A DNA stretch of 64,000 nucleotides from UBA6244 sp965140775 (GTDB lineage Bacteria > Bacteroidota > Bacteroidia > Bacteroidales > F082), in assembly GCA_965140775.1 (NCBI GenBank), contig OZ223471.1, positions 3,534,001 to 3,598,000 on the forward strand, read 5' to 3'. The notes under the pieces are model-generated. The model did not search any database. It saw only the letters and a list, made by a program, of their open reading frames with translations, and was not told where the DNA came from. Position numbers and translations under genes: made by a program. Below, piece after piece: positions 7,688-18,083 of the stretch (its first letter is position 1; every line of letters starts with the position of its first letter).

Positions 7688-9717
7688 ATTTAACCTCCTT
7701 CACCCACCGCATGATTCATGAGCTCAGACCTGTTTGGCTGTGTCTTGGCCTGTTGGTTTGCATGAACATGCAAGTGAAGGCACAAATTAACTACGACCAT
7801 TTTATCCGCAGCGGCCAACGCGAGCTCCAAAAAGACAATTATTTGGGTGCCATCAACGATTTCAATACGGCCATATCCTCCCGAGCGGATGGATTTGAAG
7901 CCTACTTTTTGAGGGGGATTGCCAAGTTTTCGTTGGGAGATTACAATGGGGCGGTACAGGACTTTAGCAAAACCGTTACCATTCACCCCCTTTACGCACG
8001 GGCTTTTCTGTATCGGGGTATCTCCTACGACCAATTGTCGGACTATCCCCATGCCCTGCGTGATTTCGACAAGGCCCTTGAAATCGACCCCTTTAATGCC
8101 GACTTCTTCCTTGCCCGTGGCGACACCAAGATGCATTTGCAGAAATTTAATGAAGCCATTGCCGACTATACCTCAGCCATACAATTGGAACGAAATATTG
8201 CTTCGGCCTACCTGAACAGAGGTATCGCGCAACATCTGGTGGGTGAAAACGAACTGGCCATTAAAGACGTGGACAAGGCCATACGACTCGACTATTTCAA
8301 CAGCGAAGCCTGGCTCAAGCGTGGGATGATATTTGCCGAAATGGATAGCCTGACCAACGCACTCAACGATATCAATCATGCCCTTTCGCTCAAAGACAAA
8401 CAACCTTTTGCCCTTTTTCAACGGGCACTTATCAACCTCAAACTGGGCGATACGCTGTCGGCCATAGGCGATTACAACCGTGTGATCGAACTGGACGAAA
8501 ACAATGCCCTCACCTATTATAATAGGGCGCTGCTTTTTACCTTCCGCAAAGAATACACCATGGCCCTGATGGATTACGATGAGGTAATCCGCATTAATCC
8601 CTATAATGTTTATACCTGGTACAACCGGGGCAACCTGCATTACCAGCTGGATGAATTTGCAGAGGCTGAAAAAGATTATAGTACCGCCATCGATATTTTT
8701 CCCGATTTCGCCGGAGCCTATATCAATCGTTCGGCCACACGACAATCGCTGGGCGATAATAGCGGGGCACAAGCAGACCGTGAGTGGGCCGAGGCCATTA
8801 TTGCTGCAGCCAACGGTGATGGCCGCGATGCCGCCGTACTATACAGCCGCTATGCTGACAGCGCCTACTTCAACCGGATTATCGAATTTGAAGCCGATTT
8901 TGTGGACGGAAATTATGAAAAGGGAAGAGTTCAGTTTCAACGGGTTGCCATTCATCCCCGCGAAAACATGTACCTGGCCTATACCCTGCCCTTGCCTGAT
9001 TCCATCAAGGAAAGACAGTTGAAAACTACCTACACGGATGCACAGGTATCCGCCTTTAATGCCAATAACAAGCTGGGAATTAAATTGTTCTTTACTTCGG
9101 AAGTGTTGATACCTGACAAAGCAACTACCCTGAAAGAACTTCATCGCATCGACAGCCTCATCATGGTTACGGGCGATACGGTGAGCGCGCTTTTTATCAA
9201 GGGAATTCTTTACAGCATGATCAAAGACTACCCCGATGCCATCAATGCCTACGATGAAGCATTGGAGAAAGATCCCAAGATAGCTTACGCATGGCTAAAC
9301 CGCGGAACTACCCGCTACGAGATGGACGAATTTATTTATAACGAACAGCAATACAGCGATATGGTGACCATCAGCAGCACCACCGTGGCCAAGACTGATC
9401 AGCGAAAACCACTTAAGCCCACCCACACGAAAGCACTTAAAGATTATGAGGAAGTCATAGCACAAAATCCCGGATTGCCCTTTGTTTATTACAACAGAGC
9501 CAATATTAAATTGAGTTTGCAGGATTTCCAACGCGCCATCGACGACTACAGCATGGCCATCAAGCTCGAGCCAAACATGGCCGAAGCCTACTACAATCGT
9601 GCACTCACCCTATTGTACCTCAACGAAGAAGGCCTGGCCTGCAAAGACCTGAGCAAAGCCGGAGAATTGGGAATAACCGAAGCATACAATGTAATCAAAA
9701 GATATTGCGGGAAGTGA
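7684..9717 (+). CDS. Exported tetratricopeptide repeat protein, 677 aa
   Basis: Secreted or periplasmic TPR scaffold. Residues 1-34 look like a signal peptide with a hydrophobic core (VWLCLGLLVC) and a cleavage-like KAQ. About ten 34-residue TPR units follow in residues 35-370, with repeated patterns such as AYFLRGIAKFSLGDYNGAVQ and AYLNRGIAQHLVGENELAIK. A less regular section lies at about 370-490, and three or four further TPRs reach the C-terminus. The start codon overlaps the stop of ppk1, indicating coupled translation. Such proteins mediate protein-protein contacts; nothing in the sequence names the partner. A link to polyphosphate metabolism rests on gene order alone. Confidence 0.9.
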   Translation: MNLTSFTHRMIHELRPVWLCLGLLVCMNMQVKAQINYDHFIRSGQRELQKDNYLGAINDFNTAISSRADGFEAYFLRGIAKFSLGDYNGAVQDFSKTVTIHPLYARAFLYRGISYDQLSDYPHALRDFDKALEIDPFNADFFLARGDTKMHLQKFNEAIADYTSAIQLERNIASAYLNRGIAQHLVGENELAIKDVDKAIRLDYFNSEAWLKRGMIFAEMDSLTNALNDINHALSLKDKQPFALFQRALINLKLGDTLSAIGDYNRVIELDENNALTYYNRALLFTFRKEYTMALMDYDEVIRINPYNVYTWYNRGNLHYQLDEFAEAEKDYSTAIDIFPDFAGAYINRSATRQSLGDNSGAQADREWAEAIIAAANGDGRDAAVLYSRYADSAYFNRIIEFEADFVDGNYEKGRVQFQRVAIHPRENMYLAYTLPLPDSIKERQLKTTYTDAQVSAFNANNKLGIKLFFTSEVLIPDKATTLKELHRIDSLIMVTGDTVSALFIKGILYSMIKDYPDAINAYDEALEKDPKIAYAWLNRGTTRYEMDEFIYNEQQYSDMVTISSTTVAKTDQRKPLKPTHTKALKDYEEVIAQNPGLPFVYYNRANIKLSLQDFQRAIDDYSMAIKLEPNMAEAYYNRALTLLYLNEEGLACKDLSKAGELGITEAYNVIKRYCGK

Positions 9718-9911
9718 GGGTAGGAAAGGTTGGAAAGGAGGGAAAGGGTAGAAAAGAATTTCCAAACCCTTGAATCCGGAATCCAAAGCTGCATGCAGCG
9801 CAGCGATAATATTTGTAAAAAAGAACCCTAAAAAAGAAAGCTACAGCGTAGCGATACAAAAACCACCTCTATCAATTACCGCCGACTCTTACCGTCAACT
9901 TTAGTCGACGG

Positions 9912-9943
9912 TAAAAAAAGGCCGCTCTTTTTCAAGAGCGGCC
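9912..9943 (-). terminator. Rho-independent terminator of gap
   Basis: A perfect 10-bp stem, GGCCGCTCTT (9920-9929) with AAGAGCGGCC (9934-9943) and a 4-base loop, reads on the minus strand into a run of seven T (complement of 9913-9919). It sits 27 bp after the gap stop codon. A second, imperfect hairpin built on TTACCGTC / GACGGTAA lies next to it at about 9891-9914. The rest of 9718-9911 is G/A-rich and holds no gene. Confidence 0.85.
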
Positions 9944-9969
9944 CTACCAATTATATGAAAACCAAAAGA

Positions 9970-10977
<1,008 letters not shown>

Positions 10978-11031
10978 AGCATATCTAGTATTAAAAAATG
11001 AACATCTTTCAAAAAAGCCGGAACAATTTCA

Positions 11032-11039
11032 TACATTTG
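11032..11039 (+). promoter_or_regulatory. Bacteroidota -7 element upstream of the dikinase-like gene
   Basis: TACATTTG matches the TAnnTTTG consensus, with a weak TTTC at 11007-11010 in the -33 place (21-bp spacer). It puts the transcript start near 11045. That argues against an ATG at 11044 and for the ATG at 11113. Confidence 0.5.
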
Positions 11040-11112
11040 TGGTATGAGCTTCTCTGCTTTTGCAGCAAAGTTACAGCAATTAATCTTAATAAATTTCCCA
11101 TCTCAAAGCGTT

Positions 11113-14100
11113 ATGGAAGAAAAATTTGAATCGAAAGCACTGGAAGCCAACCTGGCCGAAACCCGATATAAAGACATTAAAATACCACCTGATTATCAAG
11201 ACTTTATAAACCTGTCGCTTACCTATTTCGGAATCACCAAACGTGCAAACGATTGCGTTATCGAATTCCAGCATCCGTTCTCCAACAGAAAATTTGTGGC
11301 CGAAGAGCTTCGCAAGATACTTTTAACCGATTATTGGTATTATATCGGTTTGAATGACGACGGAAGCGCCTTTAAAATCCCCCTGAAAATGATGCGGATT
11401 TTGCTTATCGAGCAATCGCAACCCGAAAATCAAACCCTCATCATCAGAACTTTGTTGGAATTTGTGGAAAAAATTGCCAAAGAAGAAACCGATTGCAGTG
11501 CCATCATCCGCTATTGTCTCGACACCCTGAAAGAAGGCATGGAAAGGGATCCAGTCTGTTTTATCAGCACTTCACGCTATTTCGACCGATACCTGAAAAT
11601 CATCGCCGAAACACCTGCCTTCAGGCAACAGGTTTTCGACCTTACAGAAAAAATTAACCGCGAAAACATCCTTTTCTGGCAACAGACCACAAAAGTGGAA
11701 AAGTGGATTGAACAACAGACCAACATGTTGACCTTCGACACCACCGCACTAATAAAAAATATTGGCAATCAATGGTTTGAAAAGATGTTGCATCAACTCG
11801 ATCAGGCGAAAAGCTGGGACGAGATGGTGAGCGATTTGCCCGACTACAACGAAATATCCGACATCATGGCCGGTGCGGTTGATTTTTTTCCGACGTTCAT
11901 TGAAAAATTTTATTTCAGCTTTTACCTCCTCCGATTGCCCGGAATGCAAAGTCATCGCGAACGCATCATCTGGGACATCAACAAAATGGTACAAAAAGCC
12001 ATGGACGAGGTGCCACGCGAAAATCTCCGACCATTTGTAGATCAGCTTTTTACCTTTGCCTCAGGACTCAGAACCGATCACACCAGCTCGGTGCTCGACA
12101 TCCTGCTCACCGTGGGCAAAAAAACCATCGACATCGACCGGGCCGATCCCCAACGCATCTCCGGCTATTTTGAGGAATTGCTCATCCAATTTGGTTTTGA
12201 AACTCCCGGCATCGTGTATGTAAACGAAGACTGGCAACTGTCGGTAAACGAAAACCACATCAAAAACATCAGCGTTTGGCTTGAACTCATCGAGTGCTCC
12301 CAGATGGAGATGGAAAAATTGCTTTCTACCCTGATTGTCAACCTCAAGTTGGGCGGTATTTTCCTCAGCGACACCGATCTCTTTCAAAGGGAAATCACCA
12401 AAATACTCAATTCCAATATCGCTCCTTTTTACAAAAAAGTAAAGCAGCTTACCCGTATTTTCCCCGTGTATTTCAACGAAATTGGCGCTGAGGGCGAAAT
12501 CAGGAAGGTGACCACCACCATGGACGAGATTTCGCACCGTAAAGACCAGTTGGTTCATTTTCTGCGCAAGCAGGTGCATACCGAGAGCAATAACACGCTT
12601 ATTGGTCTCACCCGGAAGATTTTCGTGTTTTGGTATGATGGCAACCTGGAAGCCCTGAGGGGAGTGCTGCCACGAAATGTATACGAAGGAGTGGACAAGG
12701 AGAGTGAGTTTTTTGCGCCCATTCATCACATGGTAAAGGAATTGTGTCAACTGAGCGGAAAAGCGCCTTCCGATTTGCTGGCCGTGAATGAGAAAACCTT
12801 CGAAAACCTCCTCTCGCAACTTACCCAACGCAACGACCGCGATGTGGAACGGCTGCGCGATACCCGTCGCCTGTATGCCTTTTTGAAGGAAAAATACAGC
12901 TTCGAAACCGTGGACATCATTGCCCTGCTCAAGCGGTACAGTTATATTCCCGACAATGAGGTGGAACGCTTTGCCAAGGCCCTTGAAAACGACGATTTTG
13001 AAACCAGTTTGAAACATATCTACAGTTTCATGAACCGTTTGAAAGAAATTATCTTCAACACCAAAACCAGTCAGGGATGGGAAAACATCTACCACAAACG
13101 CCACATCGCCATTGGCATTCCGTCCATGTATGGCACCTATCGCGAACCCAAATTTGAGGCCCTCGGGCTGACTTTCCGTTTGGAAAACGTAGCCACCAGG
13201 CTGATGGAAAAAGTGGTGGACCAAATCAACCTGAACTACATTTCGGCCAAAACCCTCAAAAACATCTATACCATCCTCGATTACTTCCGCGAAGGACTGG
13301 AACTGGACGGTATCACCAACCAAAGTTTCAATTCCAACCTGCGCATGCTCAAGTATAGCCTGCGTTCACAGAGTTTTTCGTTTGAGCAATACATCAACAT
13401 CTTTCAGTTTTTGGCCGAGGATGTCAAACGTACCATCATTAAATACTTTTTAAAATCATACGAAATCCCTTTGCGGTTGGTGGTACAACAGCTTTTCGAC
13501 AAAGACGGCACACTCACCGAAAGCGAATTGGTGAAGCTGGTGAACCACAAATCGGAACAGTTTTACCGCGATGTGATTGCCGATGCCTTCCTGATGCAAC
13601 CTTTGGACAATTTTATTTCAAGGATTCTGGAATCGTTGCGGGAGATGTCGGACAACCTGCCCGGACATATGATCAACGAAATTATGTCGTACAATAGCGA
13701 TCTGATTATCGCCCGTTTGGGACGACCCAACCCACAGGTTGACAACCAGGTATTTCTCGGCTCCAAGGCCTACCACCTGAAAAACCTGCGCATGGCAGGG
13801 TTTCCCATACCTCCCGGATTTGTAATTACCACCGAAGCATTTCGCCGACATGCCGCCATCATGGGACATCCCGAACTGCGGAAGGAGAAATACGACCTGA
13901 TACGGGAGCACCTGCAACTGGTGGAGCGTGCCTGCAAGAAGCGATTTGGCGACCCGAACGACCCCCTGCTTTTGTCGGTACGTTCCGGCACCGCCATCTC
14001 CATGCCCGGAGCCATGGATACCCTGCTCAACGTGGGTATGAACGACGAAATTACAGAGAGTTTGAGCAAAATACCCGGATACGAATGGAGTGCCTGGGAC

Positions 14101-15234
14101 TCCTATCGCAGGCTGCTGCAAAGTTGGGGCATGGCCTACGGACTTACCCGCGACGAATTCGACATGATCATCGAAAGCTACAAATCGAAATATGGGGTTG
14201 ATCAAAAAATAGACCTCAGTCCCCAAGCCATGCGGGAGGTAGCTATGGCTTACAAAGCCTCGCTGGTAAAGAAAAAGATACATTTTGAAGAAGATGTTTT
14301 TGAGCAACTGCTCACCACTATCAACCTGGTATTCGAATCATGGTCGTCGCAACGTGCCAAGGTATATCGCAAGCACCTGGAGATTGCCGACGACTGGGGT
14401 ACAGCCGTGGTGGTTCAGCAGATGATTTTCGGGAACCTCAGTTCCAGGTCGGGCACCGGCGTTGTATTCACCCAAGACCCCACCAAAGAAAAGCACGGGG
14501 TGAGTTTGTATGGCGATTTTACCCTGAGTGGTCAAGGCGAGGACATTGTGGCCGGATTGGTAACACCACGTCCGGTGAGCAAATCTCAGACCTCCTCACG
14601 TGGAGTGAAAGGCATGTCGTTGCAGGAAAATTTTCCGGAAATATACAAACGTCTGAATCAGATGTCGGTGGATCTCACCGAAAACCATGGATATAGTCCT
14701 CAGGAAATTGAATTCACTTTTGAGTCGGAAAAAGCTGAAGACCTGTATATTTTGCAAATCAGAGATCAGGACCTGGGAGCCAACCGCTCGGCCGATGTGT
14801 TTGAGGTGCCCATCGATCAGATGCAGTTGGCCGGAAGAGGTATCGGCGTGGGTGGAGGAGCCATGAGCGGACGTGTGGCCATCGACGATGCCGACATTGC
14901 CATGATACGCGAACAATATCCCGATACCAAGGTGATATTGGTACGCCCCGATACCGTTCCCGACGACATCGGCATGATCTTCGCCACTGATGGACTGCTC
15001 ACCGGCAAGGGAGGCGCTACTTCTCATGCAGCAGTTACTGCGGTCAGGTTGGGAAAAACCTCCGTGGTTAACTGTACCAACCTCATGGTTTTCGATCAGG
15101 AAAAGTCGTGCGAGCTCAACGGACATGTATTGCATAGCGGCGATCTTATTTCCATTGATGGCTTTTTGGGCAATGTGTACATAGGCAACTATCCCGTTAA
15201 AACCAATCAGGAATATGTAGAGTTCCATCTTTAG
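11113..15234 (+). CDS. PEP-synthase/PPDK-like phosphotransferase without the PEP/pyruvate barrel, 1373 aa
   Basis: A large dikinase-fold protein. Residues 1 to about 870 are mostly helical and I recognise no family in them. Residues 880-1230 match the pyruvate, phosphate dikinase ATP-binding domain: QVFLGSKAYHLKNL, then LSVRSGTAISMPGAMDTLLN. The phosphohistidine swivel domain follows, with TGKGGATSHAAVTAV placing the catalytic histidine at about residue 1305. The protein then ends about 68 residues later, so the C-terminal TIM barrel that binds PEP or pyruvate in PpsA and PPDK is absent. This order resembles rifampin phosphotransferase or glucan-water dikinases, where another domain binds the acceptor. 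The start at 11113 is supported by the -7 element at 11032. It is monocistronic; the substrate is unknown. Confidence 0.8.
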   Translation: MEEKFESKALEANLAETRYKDIKIPPDYQDFINLSLTYFGITKRANDCVIEFQHPFSNRKFVAEELRKILLTDYWYYIGLNDDGSAFKIPLKMMRILLIEQSQPENQTLIIRTLLEFVEKIAKEETDCSAIIRYCLDTLKEGMERDPVCFISTSRYFDRYLKIIAETPAFRQQVFDLTEKINRENILFWQQTTKVEKWIEQQTNMLTFDTTALIKNIGNQWFEKMLHQLDQAKSWDEMVSDLPDYNEISDIMAGAVDFFPTFIEKFYFSFYLLRLPGMQSHRERIIWDINKMVQKAMDEVPRENLRPFVDQLFTFASGLRTDHTSSVLDILLTVGKKTIDIDRADPQRISGYFEELLIQFGFETPGIVYVNEDWQLSVNENHIKNISVWLELIECSQMEMEKLLSTLIVNLKLGGIFLSDTDLFQREITKILNSNIAPFYKKVKQLTRIFPVYFNEIGAEGEIRKVTTTMDEISHRKDQLVHFLRKQVHTESNNTLIGLTRKIFVFWYDGNLEALRGVLPRNVYEGVDKESEFFAPIHHMVKELCQLSGKAPSDLLAVNEKTFENLLSQLTQRNDRDVERLRDTRRLYAFLKEKYSFETVDIIALLKRYSYIPDNEVERFAKALENDDFETSLKHIYSFMNRLKEIIFNTKTSQGWENIYHKRHIAIGIPSMYGTYREPKFEALGLTFRLENVATRLMEKVVDQINLNYISAKTLKNIYTILDYFREGLELDGITNQSFNSNLRMLKYSLRSQSFSFEQYINIFQFLAEDVKRTIIKYFLKSYEIPLRLVVQQLFDKDGTLTESELVKLVNHKSEQFYRDVIADAFLMQPLDNFISRILESLREMSDNLPGHMINEIMSYNSDLIIARLGRPNPQVDNQVFLGSKAYHLKNLRMAGFPIPPGFVITTEAFRRHAAIMGHPELRKEKYDLIREHLQLVERACKKRFGDPNDPLLLSVRSGTAISMPGAMDTLLNVGMNDEITESLSKIPGYEWSAWDSYRRLLQSWGMAYGLTRDEFDMIIESYKSKYGVDQKIDLSPQAMREVAMAYKASLVKKKIHFEEDVFEQLLTTINLVFESWSSQRAKVYRKHLEIADDWGTAVVVQQMIFGNLSSRSGTGVVFTQDPTKEKHGVSLYGDFTLSGQGEDIVAGLVTPRPVSKSQTSSRGVKGMSLQENFPEIYKRLNQMSVDLTENHGYSPQEIEFTFESEKAEDLYILQIRDQDLGANRSADVFEVPIDQMQLAGRGIGVGGGAMSGRVAIDDADIAMIREQYPDTKVILVRPDTVPDDIGMIFATDGLLTGKGGATSHAAVTAVRLGKTSVVNCTNLMVFDQEKSCELNGHVLHSGDLISIDGFLGNVYIGNYPVKTNQEYVEFHL

Positions 15235-15321
15235 GACTTGCATCGCTCTTGTAAATTGTTAATTTATTAACAGTTACATTATTTAAATTTTGCTATAAAT
15301 AGCCGAAAAGGCCAAATTTTG

Positions 15322-15353
15322 TTTGCGCAAATGGCATATATTATGTACTTTTA
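15322..15353 (+). promoter_or_regulatory. Promoter of icd-gltA
   Basis: TTTG at 15322-15325, then a 20-bp spacer, then TACTTTTA at 15346-15353, one base from the TAnnTTTG consensus. It leaves a leader of about 70 nt before icd. The rest of 15235-15430 is AT-rich with no other feature. Confidence 0.55.
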
Positions 15354-15430
15354 CGCTCCCTTGAAAAGAGGCATATTTTAACATATGTAAACATATAAAT
15401 ATCCATTAAATAAAGAAGAAATTCGATACT

Positions 15431-16657
15431 ATGAACAAAATTCACGTGGCCAATCCCGTAGTTGAACTTGACGGAGACGAAATGACCCGGGTAATCTGGG
15501 CAATGATTAAAGACAAACTCATTTTACCCTACCTTGACATTGATTTGAAATACTACGATCTGGGTATTGAAAAACGCGACGAAACCAACGATCAAATTAC
15601 GGTGGATGCTGCCGAAGCCATCAAAAAATATAACGTAGGCATCAAATGTGCCACCATTACGCCCGACGAAAACAGGGTAACCGAATTTGGATTGAAACAG
15701 ATGTGGCGTTCGCCCAACGGAACCATCAGAAATATACTCGGCGGAACCGTATTTCGCGAGCCCATTCTCATGAAAAACGTGCCCAGATTGGTTCCGGGAT
15801 GGACCAAACCCATCGTGATAGGTCGTCATGCATTTGGCGATCAATACCGCGCCACCGATTTCCTGACCAAAGGAAAAGGTAAACTGACCATTACTTTTAC
15901 CCCCGAGTCGGGCGAAGAACAGACCTATACCGTTCATCAATTTGATGGCGACGGCGTAGCCATGGCCATGTACAACACCGACGAAAGCATTTATGGGTTT
16001 GCCCGCTCGTGTTTTAACATGGCGCTCGAAAAAAAATGGCCCTTGTACCTGAGCACCAAAAATACCATCCTGAAAAAATACGATGGTCGTTTTAAGGACA
16101 TTTTTGAGGAAGTATATGTAAATGAATTTAAAGCCCGTTACGATGCTGCCGGCATTACCTACGAACATCGCCTGATCGACGACATGGTAGCTGCAGCCTT
16201 GAAGTGGGAAGGTGGTTTTGTTTGGGCTGCCAAAAACTATGACGGCGACGTACAAAGCGATACATTGGCGCAGGGGTTTGGCTCTCTGGGACTTATGACC
16301 AGCGTGCTGATGGCTCCCGACGGTAAAACCATCGAAGCGGAAGCTGCCCACGGCACCGTTACCCGTCATTACCGCGAACATCAAAAAGGAAATCCCACTT
16401 CCACCAACCCCATCGCCTCCATCTTTGCCTGGACGCGTGGGTTGGCTCACCGTGGACACCTCGACCAAAACCAAGCCCTGGTTGATTTCGCCAACAAACT
16501 CGAAAAAGTATGCGTTGATACGGTGGAATCAGGCTTGATGACCAAAGACCTGGCACTGATCATTCATGGCAAAAAACTCACCAAAACCGATTACCTGACT
16601 ACGGAAGAATTTTTAGACGCCCTCGACAGACAACTTAAAAAAGAATTATCACAATAA
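15431..16657 (+). CDS. icd: NADP-dependent isocitrate dehydrogenase, homodimeric (eukaryote-like) type
   Basis: Oxidative decarboxylation of isocitrate to 2-oxoglutarate in the TCA cycle. At 408 aa it starts MNKIHVANPVVELDGDEMTR. It carries ITPDENRVTEFGLKQMWRSP and the substrate loop SPNGTIRNILGGTVFREPI, which are signatures of the type II subfamily that includes the mitochondrial and cytosolic enzymes rather than E. coli Icd. The C-terminal cofactor region AAHGTVTRHYREHQKG includes the His/Arg pair used for NADP. Citrate synthase follows after 13 bp, so the two form an operon of linked TCA steps; aconitase is not in the window. Confidence 0.96.
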   Translation: MNKIHVANPVVELDGDEMTRVIWAMIKDKLILPYLDIDLKYYDLGIEKRDETNDQITVDAAEAIKKYNVGIKCATITPDENRVTEFGLKQMWRSPNGTIRNILGGTVFREPILMKNVPRLVPGWTKPIVIGRHAFGDQYRATDFLTKGKGKLTITFTPESGEEQTYTVHQFDGDGVAMAMYNTDESIYGFARSCFNMALEKKWPLYLSTKNTILKKYDGRFKDIFEEVYVNEFKARYDAAGITYEHRLIDDMVAAALKWEGGFVWAAKNYDGDVQSDTLAQGFGSLGLMTSVLMAPDGKTIEAEAAHGTVTRHYREHQKGNPTSTNPIASIFAWTRGLAHRGHLDQNQALVDFANKLEKVCVDTVESGLMTKDLALIIHGKKLTKTDYLTTEEFLDALDRQLKKELSQ

Positions 16658-16670
16658 AACACTTCCCACT

Positions 16671-17978
16671 ATGACTGTTTTAAAACAAAAACTTTACGAA
16701 AAAATTGAAGCACACCGTCCGCGCGTCAAAAGGCTTCTGGACGAACATGGCGAAACTGTAATCAATAGTGTTACCGTGCAACAAGTCATTGGTGGCATGC
16801 GTGGCATTAAAAGCCTGATTACCGACATTTCGTACCTCGACCCCTACGAGGGAATCAGGTACCGTGGTTATACCCTGCAAGAAGTGTTTGAAAAATTGCC
16901 CAAACCTCATGGAGCCGAAATGCCCTATGTGGAAGGTTTGTTCTATTTATTGCTTACCGGCGAAATTCCAACGGCTGAAGAAGTGGATGAAGTAATTTAC
17001 GACTCGGTAAACCGCCGTCAGTTACCACGCTACGTGTATGAAGTTATTGACGCTTTCCCCAACAACAGCCATCCCATGGTTATTCTGTCGGCAGCAGTAA
17101 TGTCCATGCAACGCGAATCGGTGTTCAACCTCAAGTACCAACGCGGCATGAACAAGTTAGATTTTTGGGATCCAACCTACGAAGATGCCATGAACCTGGT
17201 TTCCAAAATCCCTGTTATCGGTGCCTATATTTACAACAAACTTTATACAAAAACCAAGTTCGTTTATCAAGATCCTACCCTTGATTTCGGTGGCAATTTT
17301 GCCAGCATGATCAACATGGAAAAACCTTACGACGATGTGGCCCGTATGTACTTCATTTTGCATGCCGACCACGAAAGCGGAAACGTAAGTGCACATACCG
17401 GACACCTGATTGCCAGCTCCTTATCAGATATCTACTACTCCATTTCAGGAATGATCAACGGACTGGCCGGTCCTTTGCACGGATTGGCCAACCAGGAAGT
17501 GTTGCGCTGGATTCAGGACGTGCGCGAACGTCTGGGCGAAAAGGTTCCAACCAAAGATCAAATGCGCAAATTCGTGATGGAAACGCTGGATTCAGGACAA
17601 GTTATTCCCGGTTACGGACATGCCGTACTAAGAAAAACCGACCCCCGTTATTCCATTCAACGCGATTTCTGCCTGAAACACCTGCCCGACGACGACTTGT
17701 TTAAATATGCCGACATATTATATCAGGTGGTTCCCGACATCTTGCTGGAGCAGGGCAAAGCCAAAAACCCATGGCCCAACGTGGATGCACAATCCGGCGT
17801 TATCCAATGGCATTATGGATTGGTTCAATACGACTATTATACCGTATTGTTCTCCATTGGCCGTGCTTTGGGCGTATTGTCGAACATTATCTGGGACCGT
17901 GCTTTGGGATATCCCATCGAACGACCCAAATCGATTACCACCGACATGCTCGAACAAATGGTGGGCATCAAAAAATAA
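16671..17978 (+). CDS. gltA: Citrate synthase, eukaryotic-type
   Basis: Condenses oxaloacetate and acetyl-CoA to citrate. At 435 aa, its N-terminal pattern VTVQQVIGGMRGIKSLITDI and the motif EGIRYRGYTLQEVFEKLPK belong to the citrate synthase lineage seen in mitochondria and some bacteria, not the hexameric proteobacterial GltA. Catalytic histidines are in HADHESGNVSAHTGHL and GLAGPLHGLANQEVL. The expected IPGYGHAVLRKTDPR segment is intact. It is second in an operon with icd and is followed directly by a strong terminator. The gene symbol is used in the functional sense. Confidence 0.95.
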   Translation: MTVLKQKLYEKIEAHRPRVKRLLDEHGETVINSVTVQQVIGGMRGIKSLITDISYLDPYEGIRYRGYTLQEVFEKLPKPHGAEMPYVEGLFYLLLTGEIPTAEEVDEVIYDSVNRRQLPRYVYEVIDAFPNNSHPMVILSAAVMSMQRESVFNLKYQRGMNKLDFWDPTYEDAMNLVSKIPVIGAYIYNKLYTKTKFVYQDPTLDFGGNFASMINMEKPYDDVARMYFILHADHESGNVSAHTGHLIASSLSDIYYSISGMINGLAGPLHGLANQEVLRWIQDVRERLGEKVPTKDQMRKFVMETLDSGQVIPGYGHAVLRKTDPRYSIQRDFCLKHLPDDDLFKYADILYQVVPDILLEQGKAKNPWPNVDAQSGVIQWHYGLVQYDYYTVLFSIGRALGVLSNIIWDRALGYPIERPKSITTDMLEQMVGIKK

Positions 17979-17990
17979 TTTTTCCAATGA

Positions 17991-18030
17991 AAAAAACCCC
18001 TGTATCGTTTGGTACAGGGGTTTTTTGTTT
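17991..18030 (+). terminator. Rho-independent terminator of icd-gltA
   Basis: A 14-bp perfect stem, AAAAAACCCCTGTA (17991-18004) with TACAGGGGTTTTTT (18013-18026), closes an 8-base loop and is followed by more T. It starts 12 bp after the gltA stop codon. Confidence 0.92.
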
Positions 18031-18056
18031 TGGGGCGGAGATTTTCCCTAACTTTG
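18024..18056 (+). promoter_or_regulatory. Promoter of the YjbQ gene
   Basis: TAACTTTG at 18049-18056 is a perfect TAnnTTTG -7 element. TTTG at 18024-18027 lies 21 bp upstream inside the T-run of the preceding terminator. The ATG at 18084 is 27 bp below, which rules out an earlier start at 18009. Confidence 0.65.
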
Positions 18057-18083
18057 TTCAATCGCCAGCACGACAAACCTGAA

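Noticed and set aside
12061..13323. 420-codon open frame antisense to the dikinase-like gene
   Set aside because: It lies fully opposite a gene with strong family motifs, has low-complexity composition and no recognisable domain. It is a shadow of the high-GC third positions.
15524..16474. 316-codon open frame antisense to icd
   Set aside because: The opposite strand encodes a complete isocitrate dehydrogenase; the antisense product has no family resemblance.
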